From Flammeovirgaceae bacterium (GTDB lineage: Bacteria > Bacteroidota > Bacteroidia > Cytophagales > Cyclobacteriaceae): 64,000 nucleotides of DNA. Of the stretch, positions 9,200 through 18,700 are shown piece after piece. The stretch is from NCBI GenBank assembly GCA_020635915.1, contig JACJYU010000001.1, forward strand, positions 1,178,001-1,242,000, given 5' to 3'. Numbering within the stretch: the first letter of the stretch is position 1; every line of letters starts with the position of its first letter. Under the pieces are notes generated by a model. That model had not been told where the DNA came from and did no database searches. It saw only the letters and a list, made by a program, of their open reading frames with translations. Position numbers and translations under genes: made by a program.

Positions 9200-10291
9200 A
9201 TGAAAAATTTAAATCAGGTATTGACGGTGGTTTTCGGCTGTTTGGTGGCTTTTGTGGCCTACGGCCAGGAATTTGACGACCTGTACTTCAACTCCAGGGA
9301 CAGGGCCAAGCTGAACGAGGGAAAAATTGCCGCGGATTTAGGATTGACCAAAAAGAATGGGGAAATGAGGGAGGCCAATGCCACCCTCAACCCCACCGAT
9401 AGCTATTCCGCCAGGAATATCAACCCCGAGTATTCCACCCAATTGCAAACGGGTGCCTCCCCTGCCGTGGACGACAATTATTTTATTCCGGATTTTCAGC
9501 CCACAGGCGTGAACAGGAACCTTTCCGATTGCAATTGCAATGCCGGGTCATATTACAATCCCTATTTCGGGAACCATGCATGGAACAATCCCTACTATGG
9601 TTATGCCAACGGCTTTGGCAGCCCGTTTGGCAATTATTACCCTTCCCCCTGGGGCTATCCCTCTTACGGGGGGTTCAATTCCGGGCTTAGCCTGTCAATG
9701 GGGTATGGCTGGGGAGGTTTCAGCCCCGGCTTCTATAGCGGCATGGGCTATGGCTATGGCAGCTATTCCAATTTCTGGAACCCTTATGGCAATCCATGGA
9801 GGAATGGGTACTACGGTAGCTATTATGGCTACCCCGGGCAGGTCATTATCATCAACAATGGGGATACCGGGGCGCCCAGGGTTTCATACACCAAGAGAAG
9901 TTCAAGAAGCTCCAATATCAATTACTACGTGGACAATCCAAGGCCAAGCTCCGTGGCCAACACCAATACAACCGGCCGCAAGGCCATTACCAACGGCAGG
10001 AGCAGGTCCGCCTCACCGGAGTATTACGAGCGGGGCTGGAAACGGGCCCAGAACGAAAGCAATGCCACGCGCGGGTATTGGAACAATTCCAATTTCAGGA
10101 CCAACTCCCCGGCACATTCGGCCTTTGACAGGGGCAGCTTCAATTCAAACCCGGGAGGGCGCCAGGGATCCTCAGGTTTTTCCACGCCCTCGCGTAGCTC
10201 TTTTGGCAATGGGGGCGCCCAATCAGTAGGGTCCAGGAGCGGGTCATCCGGGAGTTCTGGCGGGTTCAAGACAAGGACCAGGAACAACTAA
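9200..10291 (+). CDS. Secreted Gly/Tyr/Asn/Ser-rich low-complexity protein
   Basis: 363 residues of unknown function. An N-terminal signal peptide (about residues 1-22, ending VAYGQ) is followed by a ~90-residue ordered-looking segment. A long aromatic/glycine-rich stretch then runs from about 115 to 215, with repeated NPY, YGY, GYG and YYGSYYGYPG elements. A CNCN pair sits at the start of that tract. The C-terminal third is Ser/Asn/Arg-rich and probably disordered (RSSRSSN, SGSSGSSGG). No enzyme motif is visible. Composition resembles prion-like or adhesive matrix proteins. The FadL-like porin gene starts 27 bp downstream, so the two are probably co-transcribed and both envelope-directed. 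Confidence 0.7.
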   Translation: MKNLNQVLTVVFGCLVAFVAYGQEFDDLYFNSRDRAKLNEGKIAADLGLTKKNGEMREANATLNPTDSYSARNINPEYSTQLQTGASPAVDDNYFIPDFQPTGVNRNLSDCNCNAGSYYNPYFGNHAWNNPYYGYANGFGSPFGNYYPSPWGYPSYGGFNSGLSLSMGYGWGGFSPGFYSGMGYGYGSYSNFWNPYGNPWRNGYYGSYYGYPGQVIIINNGDTGAPRVSYTKRSSRSSNINYYVDNPRPSSVANTNTTGRKAITNGRSRSASPEYYERGWKRAQNESNATRGYWNNSNFRTNSPAHSAFDRGSFNSNPGGRQGSSGFSTPSRSSFGNGGAQSVGSRSGSSGSSGGFKTRTRNN

Positions 10292-10318
10292 GAAGGAATT
10301 TCCAAATTTAGGGCAAAA

Positions 10319-11836
10319 ATGATGAGCAAGAAAGGTGGGCTTTGGCCCGTGGTTGTTTTTATGTGCCTTGGCCATGCCGGGCTGGCACAGGGCTTTGCAG
10401 AGACCGCATTGTTGTTCAGCAGGACCCAACCGGGGGGAAGCGCCAGGATACAGTCCATGGGCGGAAGCCAGGTAGGATTGGGCGGGGACTACAGTACCGC
10501 ATTGTCAAACCCCGCGGGCCTGGGCATGTTCAACCGGTCGGAGTTTACGCTAAGCCCGGCCCTGAATTTCGCCAACACCACGTCCACCTTGTTCAACCAA
10601 AAGGAAAAGGACTCCAAAACCACCTTTCATATACCCGGCTTTAGCCTTTCCTTCCATAAAGATTACGAAAAGCTGACCGGGTTTCTTGGGGGGACCTTCT
10701 CCATTGCCTACGCCAGGGCCAATGACTTTAACGGAAACCTCACCTACGGTGCCGATGGTTTGGACACCTCCATCATTGATTACTTCCTGGAACAGGCCAA
10801 CGGTTTTCCGGTAAGCCAGTTTGGTGCCGGTGGCCGCCTGGAAAACACCCCTGCCCACCTGGGTTATGAAAACTACCTGATTGGGGACAGCACGGTGTGG
10901 GACCCCAACGCCAACCCCAATGCGTATTTTACCGATGTGCTGGGAAAGCCCAACACCACCGAGGAAATACAAACCCGTGGCGCACAAAATCAAATGGGTT
11001 TTTCCTACGGTGCAAATTACAATGACAGGCTATTCCTTGGGGCCGGGGTCGGGGTGGTGACCATCCGGTACAAATCGCGAAAACGCTATACCGAGGCCTT
11101 TCAAAACGAACCCCTCAACGACCTCTTCCTTGAAGAAAACCTGGAGATACGGGGGTCGGGCATCAACGCCAATGTTGGGGTGATTTTCCGGCCGGTGGAT
11201 TTTGTTCAAATTGGGCTGGCCGCGACCTCCCCTACCTATTATGAGTTGTCGGACAACTACAGCGGGCTAATGCGCACGCACTGGAATGACTTCGATTACT
11301 ATGGAGACAACAGCCTCGTGCTTTCCAATGAACAATACTCCAGCGACCTTATCTCCACGGACTATTCCCTGCAAACCCCGGGCAAGGTATCCGCTGGCGC
11401 CACCTTTTTCCTGCAAAAGCAGGGCTTCATCACTTTTGACATAGAGCGGGCAAACTATGCGAAAGCGAAATACAACGCCATTACCCAGGGGGTATCTTTT
11501 GATCCCGACAACCAGGATATCCAATCCCTCTACCAGCCCGTGTACAACCTGAGGGCGGGTGCCGAATACAGGTGGGACCCCTTTAGGCTGAGGGCTGGGT
11601 ACGCCCTGCTGCCGGAGCCTTTTAAAAGCACACAGAATGGCGTGGCCACTTCCATACAAAGGATAACAGGCGGTATTGGCTACCGCGAAAAAAACTTTTA
11701 CATCGATATGGCGGTGGTGCACACCTTCATGGACAATTCCTACCGGCCTTACACCGTAAACTCCACCAGTACACCGCTGGTTACTTATTCCCAAAAGGGC
11801 ACCAACGTCATCCTTACCCTGGGGTTGGCCTTTTAG
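10319..11836 (+). CDS. FadL-like outer-membrane transport protein
   Basis: 505-residue outer-membrane beta barrel of the OMPP1/FadL/TodX type, channels for hydrophobic compounds. A signal peptide of about 24 residues ends GLAQG. The family-typical N-terminal pattern follows: SARIQSMGGSQVGLGGDYST, then ALSNPAGLGMF. Alternating amphipathic strands continue to a terminal VILTLGLAF with C-terminal Phe, as in barrel proteins recognised by BamA. ATG 10319 and ATG 10322 are both possible starts. The ligand cannot be inferred. It is convergent with aroK, separated by 37 bp with a weak GCCT/AGGC hairpin. Confidence 0.85.
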   Translation: MMSKKGGLWPVVVFMCLGHAGLAQGFAETALLFSRTQPGGSARIQSMGGSQVGLGGDYSTALSNPAGLGMFNRSEFTLSPALNFANTTSTLFNQKEKDSKTTFHIPGFSLSFHKDYEKLTGFLGGTFSIAYARANDFNGNLTYGADGLDTSIIDYFLEQANGFPVSQFGAGGRLENTPAHLGYENYLIGDSTVWDPNANPNAYFTDVLGKPNTTEEIQTRGAQNQMGFSYGANYNDRLFLGAGVGVVTIRYKSRKRYTEAFQNEPLNDLFLEENLEIRGSGINANVGVIFRPVDFVQIGLAATSPTYYELSDNYSGLMRTHWNDFDYYGDNSLVLSNEQYSSDLISTDYSLQTPGKVSAGATFFLQKQGFITFDIERANYAKAKYNAITQGVSFDPDNQDIQSLYQPVYNLRAGAEYRWDPFRLRAGYALLPEPFKSTQNGVATSIQRITGGIGYREKNFYIDMAVVHTFMDNSYRPYTVNSTSTPLVTYSQKGTNVILTLGLAF

Positions 11837-11873
11837 CCTGTAAATAGGCAATGAAACATAACAGGTGGCAGGC

Positions 11874-12389
11874 CTAGGCCTCGAGGGCCAGCACTTCTTC
11901 CGCTATGGCTTGTGCGGTCAGCCGTTCCCCGGACAGCACTATACGCGCCTGGGCATAATAGGGGAGCCGTTCTTCCCGCATCTTTTGTACCCTGCCCTGG
12001 ATGGTGGTGGCGTCCTGTCCGGCAAAGAGCGGCCGCTTGGCCAATTCCATGCCCAGCATGCGGAGGGCGATCACTTCGGGGCGCACATCCAAAAAGATAC
12101 TGGTGCCTGTTTCGTTGATCAATTCCATGTTGTTGAAATGGCAAGGGGCCCCACCGCCTGTGGCCATGATAAATGGACCGGGGCGGGCACACCATTTTTC
12201 CAGGTAATGTTTTTCTATTTTCCTGAACGGGGCCTCACCAAGGCTTCCAAAGATTTGATGCACCGATTTGCCCTCGCCCTTTACAATTTCCCCGTCAAGA
12301 TCCACAAACGGCCGTCTTAGGAGATGGGCCACTGCCCTGCCCAGCGTGGACTTGCCACTGCCGGGCAACCCTATTAAAAAAACCTTCAT
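11874..12389 (-). CDS. aroK: Shikimate kinase
   Basis: 171-residue P-loop kinase that phosphorylates shikimate at O3, step five of chorismate synthesis. Walker A GLPGSGKST is at residues 7-15, and the shikimate-binding Asp lies in DLDGEI (Asp32). The FRKIEKHYLEKW segment carries the shikimate-contacting Arg, MATGGGAPC is the Walker B/glycine segment, and KRPLFAG is the lid region. Length is normal. Its ATG overlaps the stop of the DoxX-family gene by 4 bp, showing translational coupling in a DUF1599-DoxX-aroK operon. Confidence 0.94.
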   Translation of the reverse strand: MKVFLIGLPGSGKSTLGRAVAHLLRRPFVDLDGEIVKGEGKSVHQIFGSLGEAPFRKIEKHYLEKWCARPGPFIMATGGGAPCHFNNMELINETGTSIFLDVRPEVIALRMLGMELAKRPLFAGQDATTIQGRVQKMREERLPYYAQARIVLSGERLTAQAIAEEVLALEA

Positions 12390-13510
12390 TGGAGGTCGGA
12401 AAGGATTTCTGTGGCCGTAGGCGTGTCATTATGGTGCCAGTTGCCCAGCACGCGTCCGTTTTTCCATAAGGCCACGCCCGGGTTTGAGCGGAGTATCGTT
12501 TTCAACACGGTGGCATCCGCAAAATAATAAGGGACGGCAAGTTGGTGTTCATGGCGAAATGCCTCCACCTGTTCGGGGCCGGAAGAAGTAAGGATAAAGC
12601 AGTCCACCTTGCCTTCCAACCCGTTGATCAGCGCGCGTATCTTTCCCAAGTTTTGGGTAGATGCCTTTCCCACATCCACCATAATGATCAACAATTTGTT
12701 GCCTTCAAATGTATACTGGGTTTTGTCTTCCCCATCAGGGCCGGTGACCCTGTAATCGGTAATCTTGGGCGTGATCTTATCCTCATTGAGCACCCTGGAG
12801 GAAACATATTTGTACCCCTCCGATTCGGGCAAGAACTGTTGGGAAGCCACCTGGCCGCCATCCTTCTCGAACAAATACTCAATGACGGGCTGCTCTTCAG
12901 GAACCATTTGCCCCGGGACCACATTCCCCACTTTGTAGGGGCGAAAATCAATAAAGGGCAAGTGGCGCACGGCATAGATGCCGAGGATAAAGCCGGTCAA
13001 CACCACCACGCCCATCACGGCATGGCCCTCGCGGGTGCGCAATACGGCACGGTAGCTTTTCCTATACCAAAAAAGGTGAAGGACAAATACCATCAAGACA
13101 ACATCTTTATAAAAAGACTCCCATGGGGTAAGTTTTATCGCATCGCCAAAGCACCCGCAATCGGTAACCTTGTTAAAATATGCAGAGTAAAAAGTGAGGA
13201 AAGTAAAAAACACCATCAGCGCCAACATGGCCCACATGGTAGTGTTCATTTTGTAGTAAAGCAATACGGCAAACCCCAGCGCCAGCTCCAGCACGATCAA
13301 CAACATTCCTATTTCAAGTGCCCAGGGGACAAACACATGGAAGAACGATCCGAAGTCGGCAGAGAACACCTCAAAATATTCTTCCAGTTTTATTTGCGTG
13401 CCCACCGGATCGTTCAATTTGATGAGGCCTGAAAATATGAACAGGCCGCCCACAAAAACCCGCGAAAACAAATCAATGTACTTCCTCATTCCTTCAGTTG
13501 TTATTTTCAT
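12386..13510 (-). CDS. DoxX/MauE-like membrane protein (BT_3928 family)
   Basis: 374 residues. The N-terminal ~180 residues hold four to five transmembrane segments with the DoxX/MauE pattern (VGGLFIFSGLIKLNDPVG) and the cysteine motif TDCGCFGDAI typical of MauE-like proteins. A further membrane segment lies near 165-180. The C-terminal ~190 residues look like a thioredoxin-like soluble domain (LLIIMVDVGKAS... FILTSSGPEQVEAF... NPGVALWKNGRVLG), but the usual CxxC is absent there. A role in thiol redox or quinone-linked electron transfer is inferred from the family only. The start at 13510 overlaps DUF1599 by 17 bp; MRKYIDLF at 13489 is an alternative that removes the overlap. Confidence 0.8.
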   Translation of the reverse strand: MKITTEGMRKYIDLFSRVFVGGLFIFSGLIKLNDPVGTQIKLEEYFEVFSADFGSFFHVFVPWALEIGMLLIVLELALGFAVLLYYKMNTTMWAMLALMVFFTFLTFYSAYFNKVTDCGCFGDAIKLTPWESFYKDVVLMVFVLHLFWYRKSYRAVLRTREGHAVMGVVVLTGFILGIYAVRHLPFIDFRPYKVGNVVPGQMVPEEQPVIEYLFEKDGGQVASQQFLPESEGYKYVSSRVLNEDKITPKITDYRVTGPDGEDKTQYTFEGNKLLIIMVDVGKASTQNLGKIRALINGLEGKVDCFILTSSGPEQVEAFRHEHQLAVPYYFADATVLKTILRSNPGVALWKNGRVLGNWHHNDTPTATEILSDLQ

Positions 13511-14042
13511 TTGATTTAATCAACGCAAAAACCGCATAATTGACCATGTCCTGGTAGTTGGCTTTTACGCCTTCGCTCACAAGGGTTTTTCCCTCGTTGT
13601 TTTCAATTTGTTTTACCCTCAGCAATTTCATCAGGATGATGTCCGTAATGGAGCTTATGCGCATCTCGCGCCAGGCTTCCCCGTAGTCGTGGTTTTTGTT
13701 TTGAAGCAAGGCAAAGGCCTCCTCCACGGCCTGGTCGTACAGGGGCTCCAGTTGCCCGAAGGTCATTTCCAATTCCGGGGAATCCCCCAAACGAATTTGA
13801 ATCAATGCAATCAGGCAGTAATTGATAATGCCGATAAATTCATCCTTTATGGGATCCTCCACTTTTTGTGACCCCTTTTCCTGGATGCTGCGTATGCGTT
13901 GTGCCTTGATAAATATCTGGTCGGTAATGGAGGGCAACCTCAGCACCCGCCACGCAGTACCGTAGTCCTGGGTCTTGCGGGAAAACAACGTTTTGCAGGT
14001 GGTGATTACCTGTTTATATTCGGAGGCGGTTTTATCGATCAT
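13494..14042 (-). CDS. DUF1599 domain protein, two tandem domains
   Basis: 182-residue protein made of two similar DUF1599 halves. The repeated pattern is LFSRKTQDYGTAWRVLRLPS near residues 20-40 and LLQNKNHDYGEAWREMRISS near 112-131, each followed by an ITD-I-KA/L-R segment. Function is not established. The K(T/N)xDYGxAWR motifs resemble nucleotide-handling helical proteins of the MazG/dUTPase superfamily, a weak inference. ATG 14042 is chosen because the longer frame to 14078 would run into the divergent folP start at 14050. It begins the DUF1599-DoxX-aroK operon. Confidence 0.85.
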   Translation of the reverse strand: MIDKTASEYKQVITTCKTLFSRKTQDYGTAWRVLRLPSITDQIFIKAQRIRSIQEKGSQKVEDPIKDEFIGIINYCLIALIQIRLGDSPELEMTFGQLEPLYDQAVEEAFALLQNKNHDYGEAWREMRISSITDIILMKLLRVKQIENNEGKTLVSEGVKANYQDMVNYAVFALIKSNENNN

Positions 14043-14049
14043 AAAGCGG

Positions 14050-14898
14050 ATGCAAAATAAAGTATTTTCAGGTAACAAAACACTGAACCTGGGTGGGCGG
14101 CTTTTTCACCTTGACAGCCCCAAAATCATGGGCATCCTCAATATTACGCCCGACAGTTTTTTTGACGGGGGGAGGCACCATGATGAAAAAAGCATGCTCC
14201 GACACGTGGATAAAATGTTGGAAGAAGGGGCAGACTTTATAGATGTAGGCGGGCATTCCTCCCGTCCGGGCGCAGGGGAGGTACCATTGGCAGAAGAATT
14301 AAAGCGTGTAGTGCCGGTGGTCAATGCCATTGTCAAAAGGTTTCCGGAGTGCAGGGTGTCCATTGACACTTTTCGTGCCGAGGTGGCCCGGCAGGCACTT
14401 GAAGCCGGGGCGGTCATGGTAAACGATATCTCTGCCGGGGCTTTTGATGGCAAAATGTTTGGCCTGGTGGCACGCTACAAGGTGCCATACCTAATTATGC
14501 ACATGAAGGGCACCCCTCAAACGATGCAGTCCCTGGCCACCTACGATAACCTCGTCAAAGAGGTGGCCGATTATTTTCACCCCAAAATCAATCAGCTCCA
14601 CCAACTGGGCGTGGCCGATGTGTTGATCGATCCCGGGTTTGGGTTTGCCAAAACCATACCGCAGAACTTTGACTTATTGAGGCACCTCGGCCATTTTAAT
14701 ATTTTTGAAAAACCGCTGGTGGTGGGGTTGTCGCGCAAGTCAATGGTTTGGAAAACTTTGGCGGTAGGCCCCGAAAGCGCGTTGAATGGCACAACCGTGC
14801 TCAATACCATTGCGTTGTTAAAGGGTGCCGCCATTCTCCGCATTCATGATGTGAAAGAAGCGGTGGAGGCCGTGAAATTAACTAACTTTGTCAGGTGA
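14050..14898 (+). CDS. folP: Dihydropteroate synthase
   Basis: 282-residue TIM-barrel enzyme that condenses p-aminobenzoate with dihydropterin pyrophosphate in folate synthesis. The hallmark GILNITPDSFFDGG is at residues 28-41, followed by DVGGHSSRPGA, the SIDTFRAEVA segment, NDISAG, MHMKGTPQTM, DPGFGFAKT and GLSRKSM. ATG 14050 starts the protein 25 residues before the first conserved strand; the longer frame from 13975 would lie inside the divergent DUF1599 gene. The cdaA GTG overlaps the folP stop (GTGA), so the two are translationally coupled. Confidence 0.96.
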   Translation: MQNKVFSGNKTLNLGGRLFHLDSPKIMGILNITPDSFFDGGRHHDEKSMLRHVDKMLEEGADFIDVGGHSSRPGAGEVPLAEELKRVVPVVNAIVKRFPECRVSIDTFRAEVARQALEAGAVMVNDISAGAFDGKMFGLVARYKVPYLIMHMKGTPQTMQSLATYDNLVKEVADYFHPKINQLHQLGVADVLIDPGFGFAKTIPQNFDLLRHLGHFNIFEKPLVVGLSRKSMVWKTLAVGPESALNGTTVLNTIALLKGAAILRIHDVKEAVEAVKLTNFVR

Positions 14899-15758
14899 TT
14901 TTAGCTTTTAAAATCGGGTTTTTGGAAGTTTCATGGGTCGATTTCATTGACATTGGGCTCGTGGCCGTGCTCTTGTACCAGGTGTACAAGCTCATAAGGG
15001 GAAGTATTGCCGTCAATATTTTCCTTGGCATCCTTGCCCTTTACCTGGTCTACCTTATCGTGCGGGCCGCACAAATGGAACTCCTCACCACCATACTCGG
15101 CCAATTTATGGGAGTAGGCGTGCTGGCCACTATAATTTTGTTCCAGCAGGAAATTCGGAAGTTTTTGCTGGTCATTGGGCGCAGCACGGAGTTTAACCGG
15201 GAGTCCCTGATAAAATCATTTACCAACTGGCGGCCACGCCAAAAAGATGAATTTGATATCCGGGAAGTAATCGAGGCGGCCAAGACACTAAAAGCAACCC
15301 GTACGGGGGCGTTAATCGTATTTTCCCGTGACTCCGGGCTCAAGTTTTACGTGGAGACCGGTGATCCTGTTGACTCTGTTGTTTCGCGCAGGATATTGCT
15401 CTCCATTTTCAATAAAAACAGCCCCCTCCACGATGGCGCCATTATCATCCACAAAGGAAAGATAAAGGCCGCGCGATGTGTGTTGCCGGTGAGTGAAAAC
15501 GACCATTTGCCCCCACAGTTTGGCCTCAGGCACCGGTCGGCCATTGGCATGTCGGAGAGCACCGATACCTTGCTCCTGGCCATTTCCGAAGAGACCGGGC
15601 GGCTGATCCTGGCAAGGAACGGGGTGTACCTAAAGGGCCTGAAACTAAAGCAGGTGGAACAAAAAATATTGGAATACCTCCACGATGAAGAACCCAAGGA
15701 TTGGGCACTTGTGGGCCATGAAGACGAGCCGCAGCCCAGCGAATCGCAGGAGGCATAG
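14895..15758 (+). CDS. cdaA: Diadenylate cyclase CdaA
   Basis: 287-residue membrane enzyme making the second messenger c-di-AMP from two ATP. Three N-terminal transmembrane helices lie within the first ~85 residues (VDFIDIGLVAVLLYQVYKL; NIFLGILALYLVYLIV; FMGVGVLATIILF). The DAC domain spans about 95-255 and has both catalytic signatures: DGA at 180-182 within PLHDGAIIIHKG, and RHR at 212-214 within GLRHRSAIGMSE. The start is GTG, overlapping the folP stop by 4 bp. No cdaR or glmM, the Firmicutes neighbours, is present, so regulation differs. The next gene encodes an exported WD40-caspase protein 26 bp downstream. Confidence 0.93.
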   Translation: MILAFKIGFLEVSWVDFIDIGLVAVLLYQVYKLIRGSIAVNIFLGILALYLVYLIVRAAQMELLTTILGQFMGVGVLATIILFQQEIRKFLLVIGRSTEFNRESLIKSFTNWRPRQKDEFDIREVIEAAKTLKATRTGALIVFSRDSGLKFYVETGDPVDSVVSRRILLSIFNKNSPLHDGAIIIHKGKIKAARCVLPVSENDHLPPQFGLRHRSAIGMSESTDTLLLAISEETGRLILARNGVYLKGLKLKQVEQKILEYLHDEEPKDWALVGHEDEPQPSESQEA

Positions 15759-15784
15759 TTGTAAACACCGTATAACCCGCGCGT

Positions 15785-18700
15785 ATGTTCCTACCTTTCT
15801 ATCGCATTTTGTATGCCCTGCCCTTTGTGGGCCCGCTGGCCATGGCCCAATCCATGGAAACCGTAATACAGCAAGGGCACGAACTGGCGGTGCTGGCGGT
15901 AACGGTAAGCCCGGATAGCAACCTGGTGGCCACCGGCAGCCGGGACAAGTCTGCCAAACTGTGGGAACTGTCCACGGGGCGTGAAATAAGGAGTTTCCTC
16001 GGCCATGAAGGGACAGTCAATTGTATTGACTTTTCCCCCGATGGCAAGCTTATGATCACCAGTAGTGCGGACAAGACGGCCAAGCTGTGGGACGTGGCCA
16101 CGGGAGAAGAAGTTTTTTCCACACCTGAAGCGTTCAAAATGCTGACGGCCGCGGCCTTTGGCCCCACTGGCGAATACTTTATCGTAGGCGGGTTTGACAA
16201 TGAAGCCCATGTGTACGGTACAAAAAGCAAGAAAACCCTGGCCACCCTAAAGGTCAATGCGGACCAGGGGCTGGGCTACGGGGTCAATTTTGCCTTTTCG
16301 CCCAATGGCAAATGGCTCGCCATCGGGGAAGACAACCATACGGCCAATGTCTATGAAACTTCGACCTGGGAAAAGAAATTTACTTTTGCCGAAAAGGAGG
16401 GGTCTTGCGGGGGATGTGCCACCTGGGTAGGGTTTAACAAGGATAGCCAGTCGCTGGTGATGGCCTCCAACGGTGGCCCCGTAAAAAAATATAGCCTTGC
16501 CACAGGAAAACAAACCCTGCAATACATCGGGGACCTGGAAGATATTTCCCACGTGGCCTTCAGCCCGGACGACAAACAAGTGTTGGTGGTAACCAAAAAG
16601 GAAGCCATTATATGGGACAACCTTACCGGAAGGCAATTGCTGCGGAAATCGCCACAAGTAAACGCGGAGATCAAAGAAGCCAAATACACCAAAAACGGGG
16701 CCAGCCTTTTGCTTGCCTGCGACAACAACATTATTTACCAATGGGACCCCTGGAGCGGGAAGGTAATAAAGGAACTTACCGGGTTGATCAATATGCGGGA
16801 CAAGGGCAACATCAATTACGACCCCAATTTCTATTGGGACTCGTACATTGCAAAATACATCCGGTTCAAAAACCGCATCATGCTGTCAGGGGATGGGAAA
16901 GAACTTATAAAAGGAAAGTTTGGGACGAAGGTAAAAAGATGGGACATCGCGACTGGAAAAACCACCATGGAATATGTGGGGCATGACAAGGCCGCATTGT
17001 GCTACGACCTCTCCAAAGATGGCAAAAGAATGGTGACCGGGGGCGGGGACGGGAAAATCATTTTATGGGATGTGGAAACCGGGGACACCATCAGGACCAT
17101 ACAGTCGTACCGGGAGCCCATCTTTGATATAAAGTTCAACAAGGACGAAACGGAGGTTGCCTCTTCCAGTTGGGACGCCACCTTCAAAACACATGACCTG
17201 AAAACAGGCAAAAGGACCAACTACGTTGATTTCAAGACCAATTCCGTTTATAACCTTGCCTACCACCCTTCGGGCCTATATGTGTTTATTGCCAACATGG
17301 ATTTTAGCCTGCAGCTTATGGAGTTGGATACCCACAAACCGGTGAGGGACTTTGTTGGCCACAGCGACATTATCTCCTCCTTGACGGTTAGCCCCGATCA
17401 ACGGTTGTTGATGAGCACAAGCTGGGATGGCTCGGTGCGGATATGGGACATCGCCACGGGACTGATGGACACAAAATTCAAAGGCCACCGTGGGGCCGTG
17501 CACACCGCCATATTCAGCCATGACGGCAACACCGTTTATTCTGCCGGTGCCGACCGCATCATCCGGGCGTGGGATGCCCATACCGCTGCGGAAACGCACC
17601 AGTTCATAGGCCACACCTCGGAAATCACCTCCCTGGTTTTGAGCAAGGACGGCAAAATGCTGATCAGCCACAGCCTTGACGGGGCCACCAAGTTTTGGGA
17701 CCTGGGCACAGGAAAGGAGTTTTTCGAGCACATCCATTTTGGCAACAGCGAGTGGATGGTGAAAAGCCCGGAAGGATATTTTAATGGCACGGACGAAGCG
17801 CGAAAATATATCCACTTCGTGGAAGGGACCAAGGCCTATTCCGTGGACCAGTTTTTTGATGAATTCTACCGCCCTGATTTGCTTCCCAAGATATTCATGA
17901 GCCGTGGCGGGCTTGAAGAACTGAAGGGGATACGCAACAAATTATTGGAGAGCCCTCCCCCGTCCGTTCAGGTGGCCGCCCTGCCCAGCGAAGGCAGCAC
18001 CACAGCCGAGGTTTTCATTAAAGTAACCGACAATGGGGGCGGGGTACGGGAACTCAAGCTTTTTCACAATGGGAAAAACGTGCCGCTCACGGATGAAAAC
18101 ACTAAGCTTCCGAAGGGGAAAAACCAAACTTCAACCATCAAGCAACAGGTAACCCTGGTTGGGGGCACCAACACCCTCACGGCCACGGCCAAAAACAAGG
18201 ACAAAATAGAATCGGGCCCCAGCTCGATAGAGGTTTTCTCCGAGTCAAGCGGCAAGAGCAGCACCTGCTATGTGCTGGCCGTTGGCATCAACGAGTACAA
18301 AAACCCCAAGATGACCTTGAACTATGCCAAGCCGGATGCCGCGTCATTTGGAAAATTGATCAACCAGAACGGGGCAGCCTTGTTCAAGGAGGTAGAGCTG
18401 CATACGTTGTACGACAAGGAAGCCTCAAAGGAAAACATCCTGAAAAAGCTTGATGAGCTGGCCCTTAAAGTCCACCCCGAGGATGTGTTTGTGTTTTACT
18501 ATGCCGGTCACGGCAGTATGGTTGACGACCGGTTTTACTTTATCCCCACGGAAAGCGTGAGGTTGTATGATTTGGCCTCCTTGAAAAAGGATGCCATAGA
18601 GGCCAACATATTGCAGGAAGAACTTAAAAACATCAAAGCATTAAAACAGCTGATCATTATGGATGCGTGCCAGTCGGGGGGGTCGGTGGAATTGTTGGCC

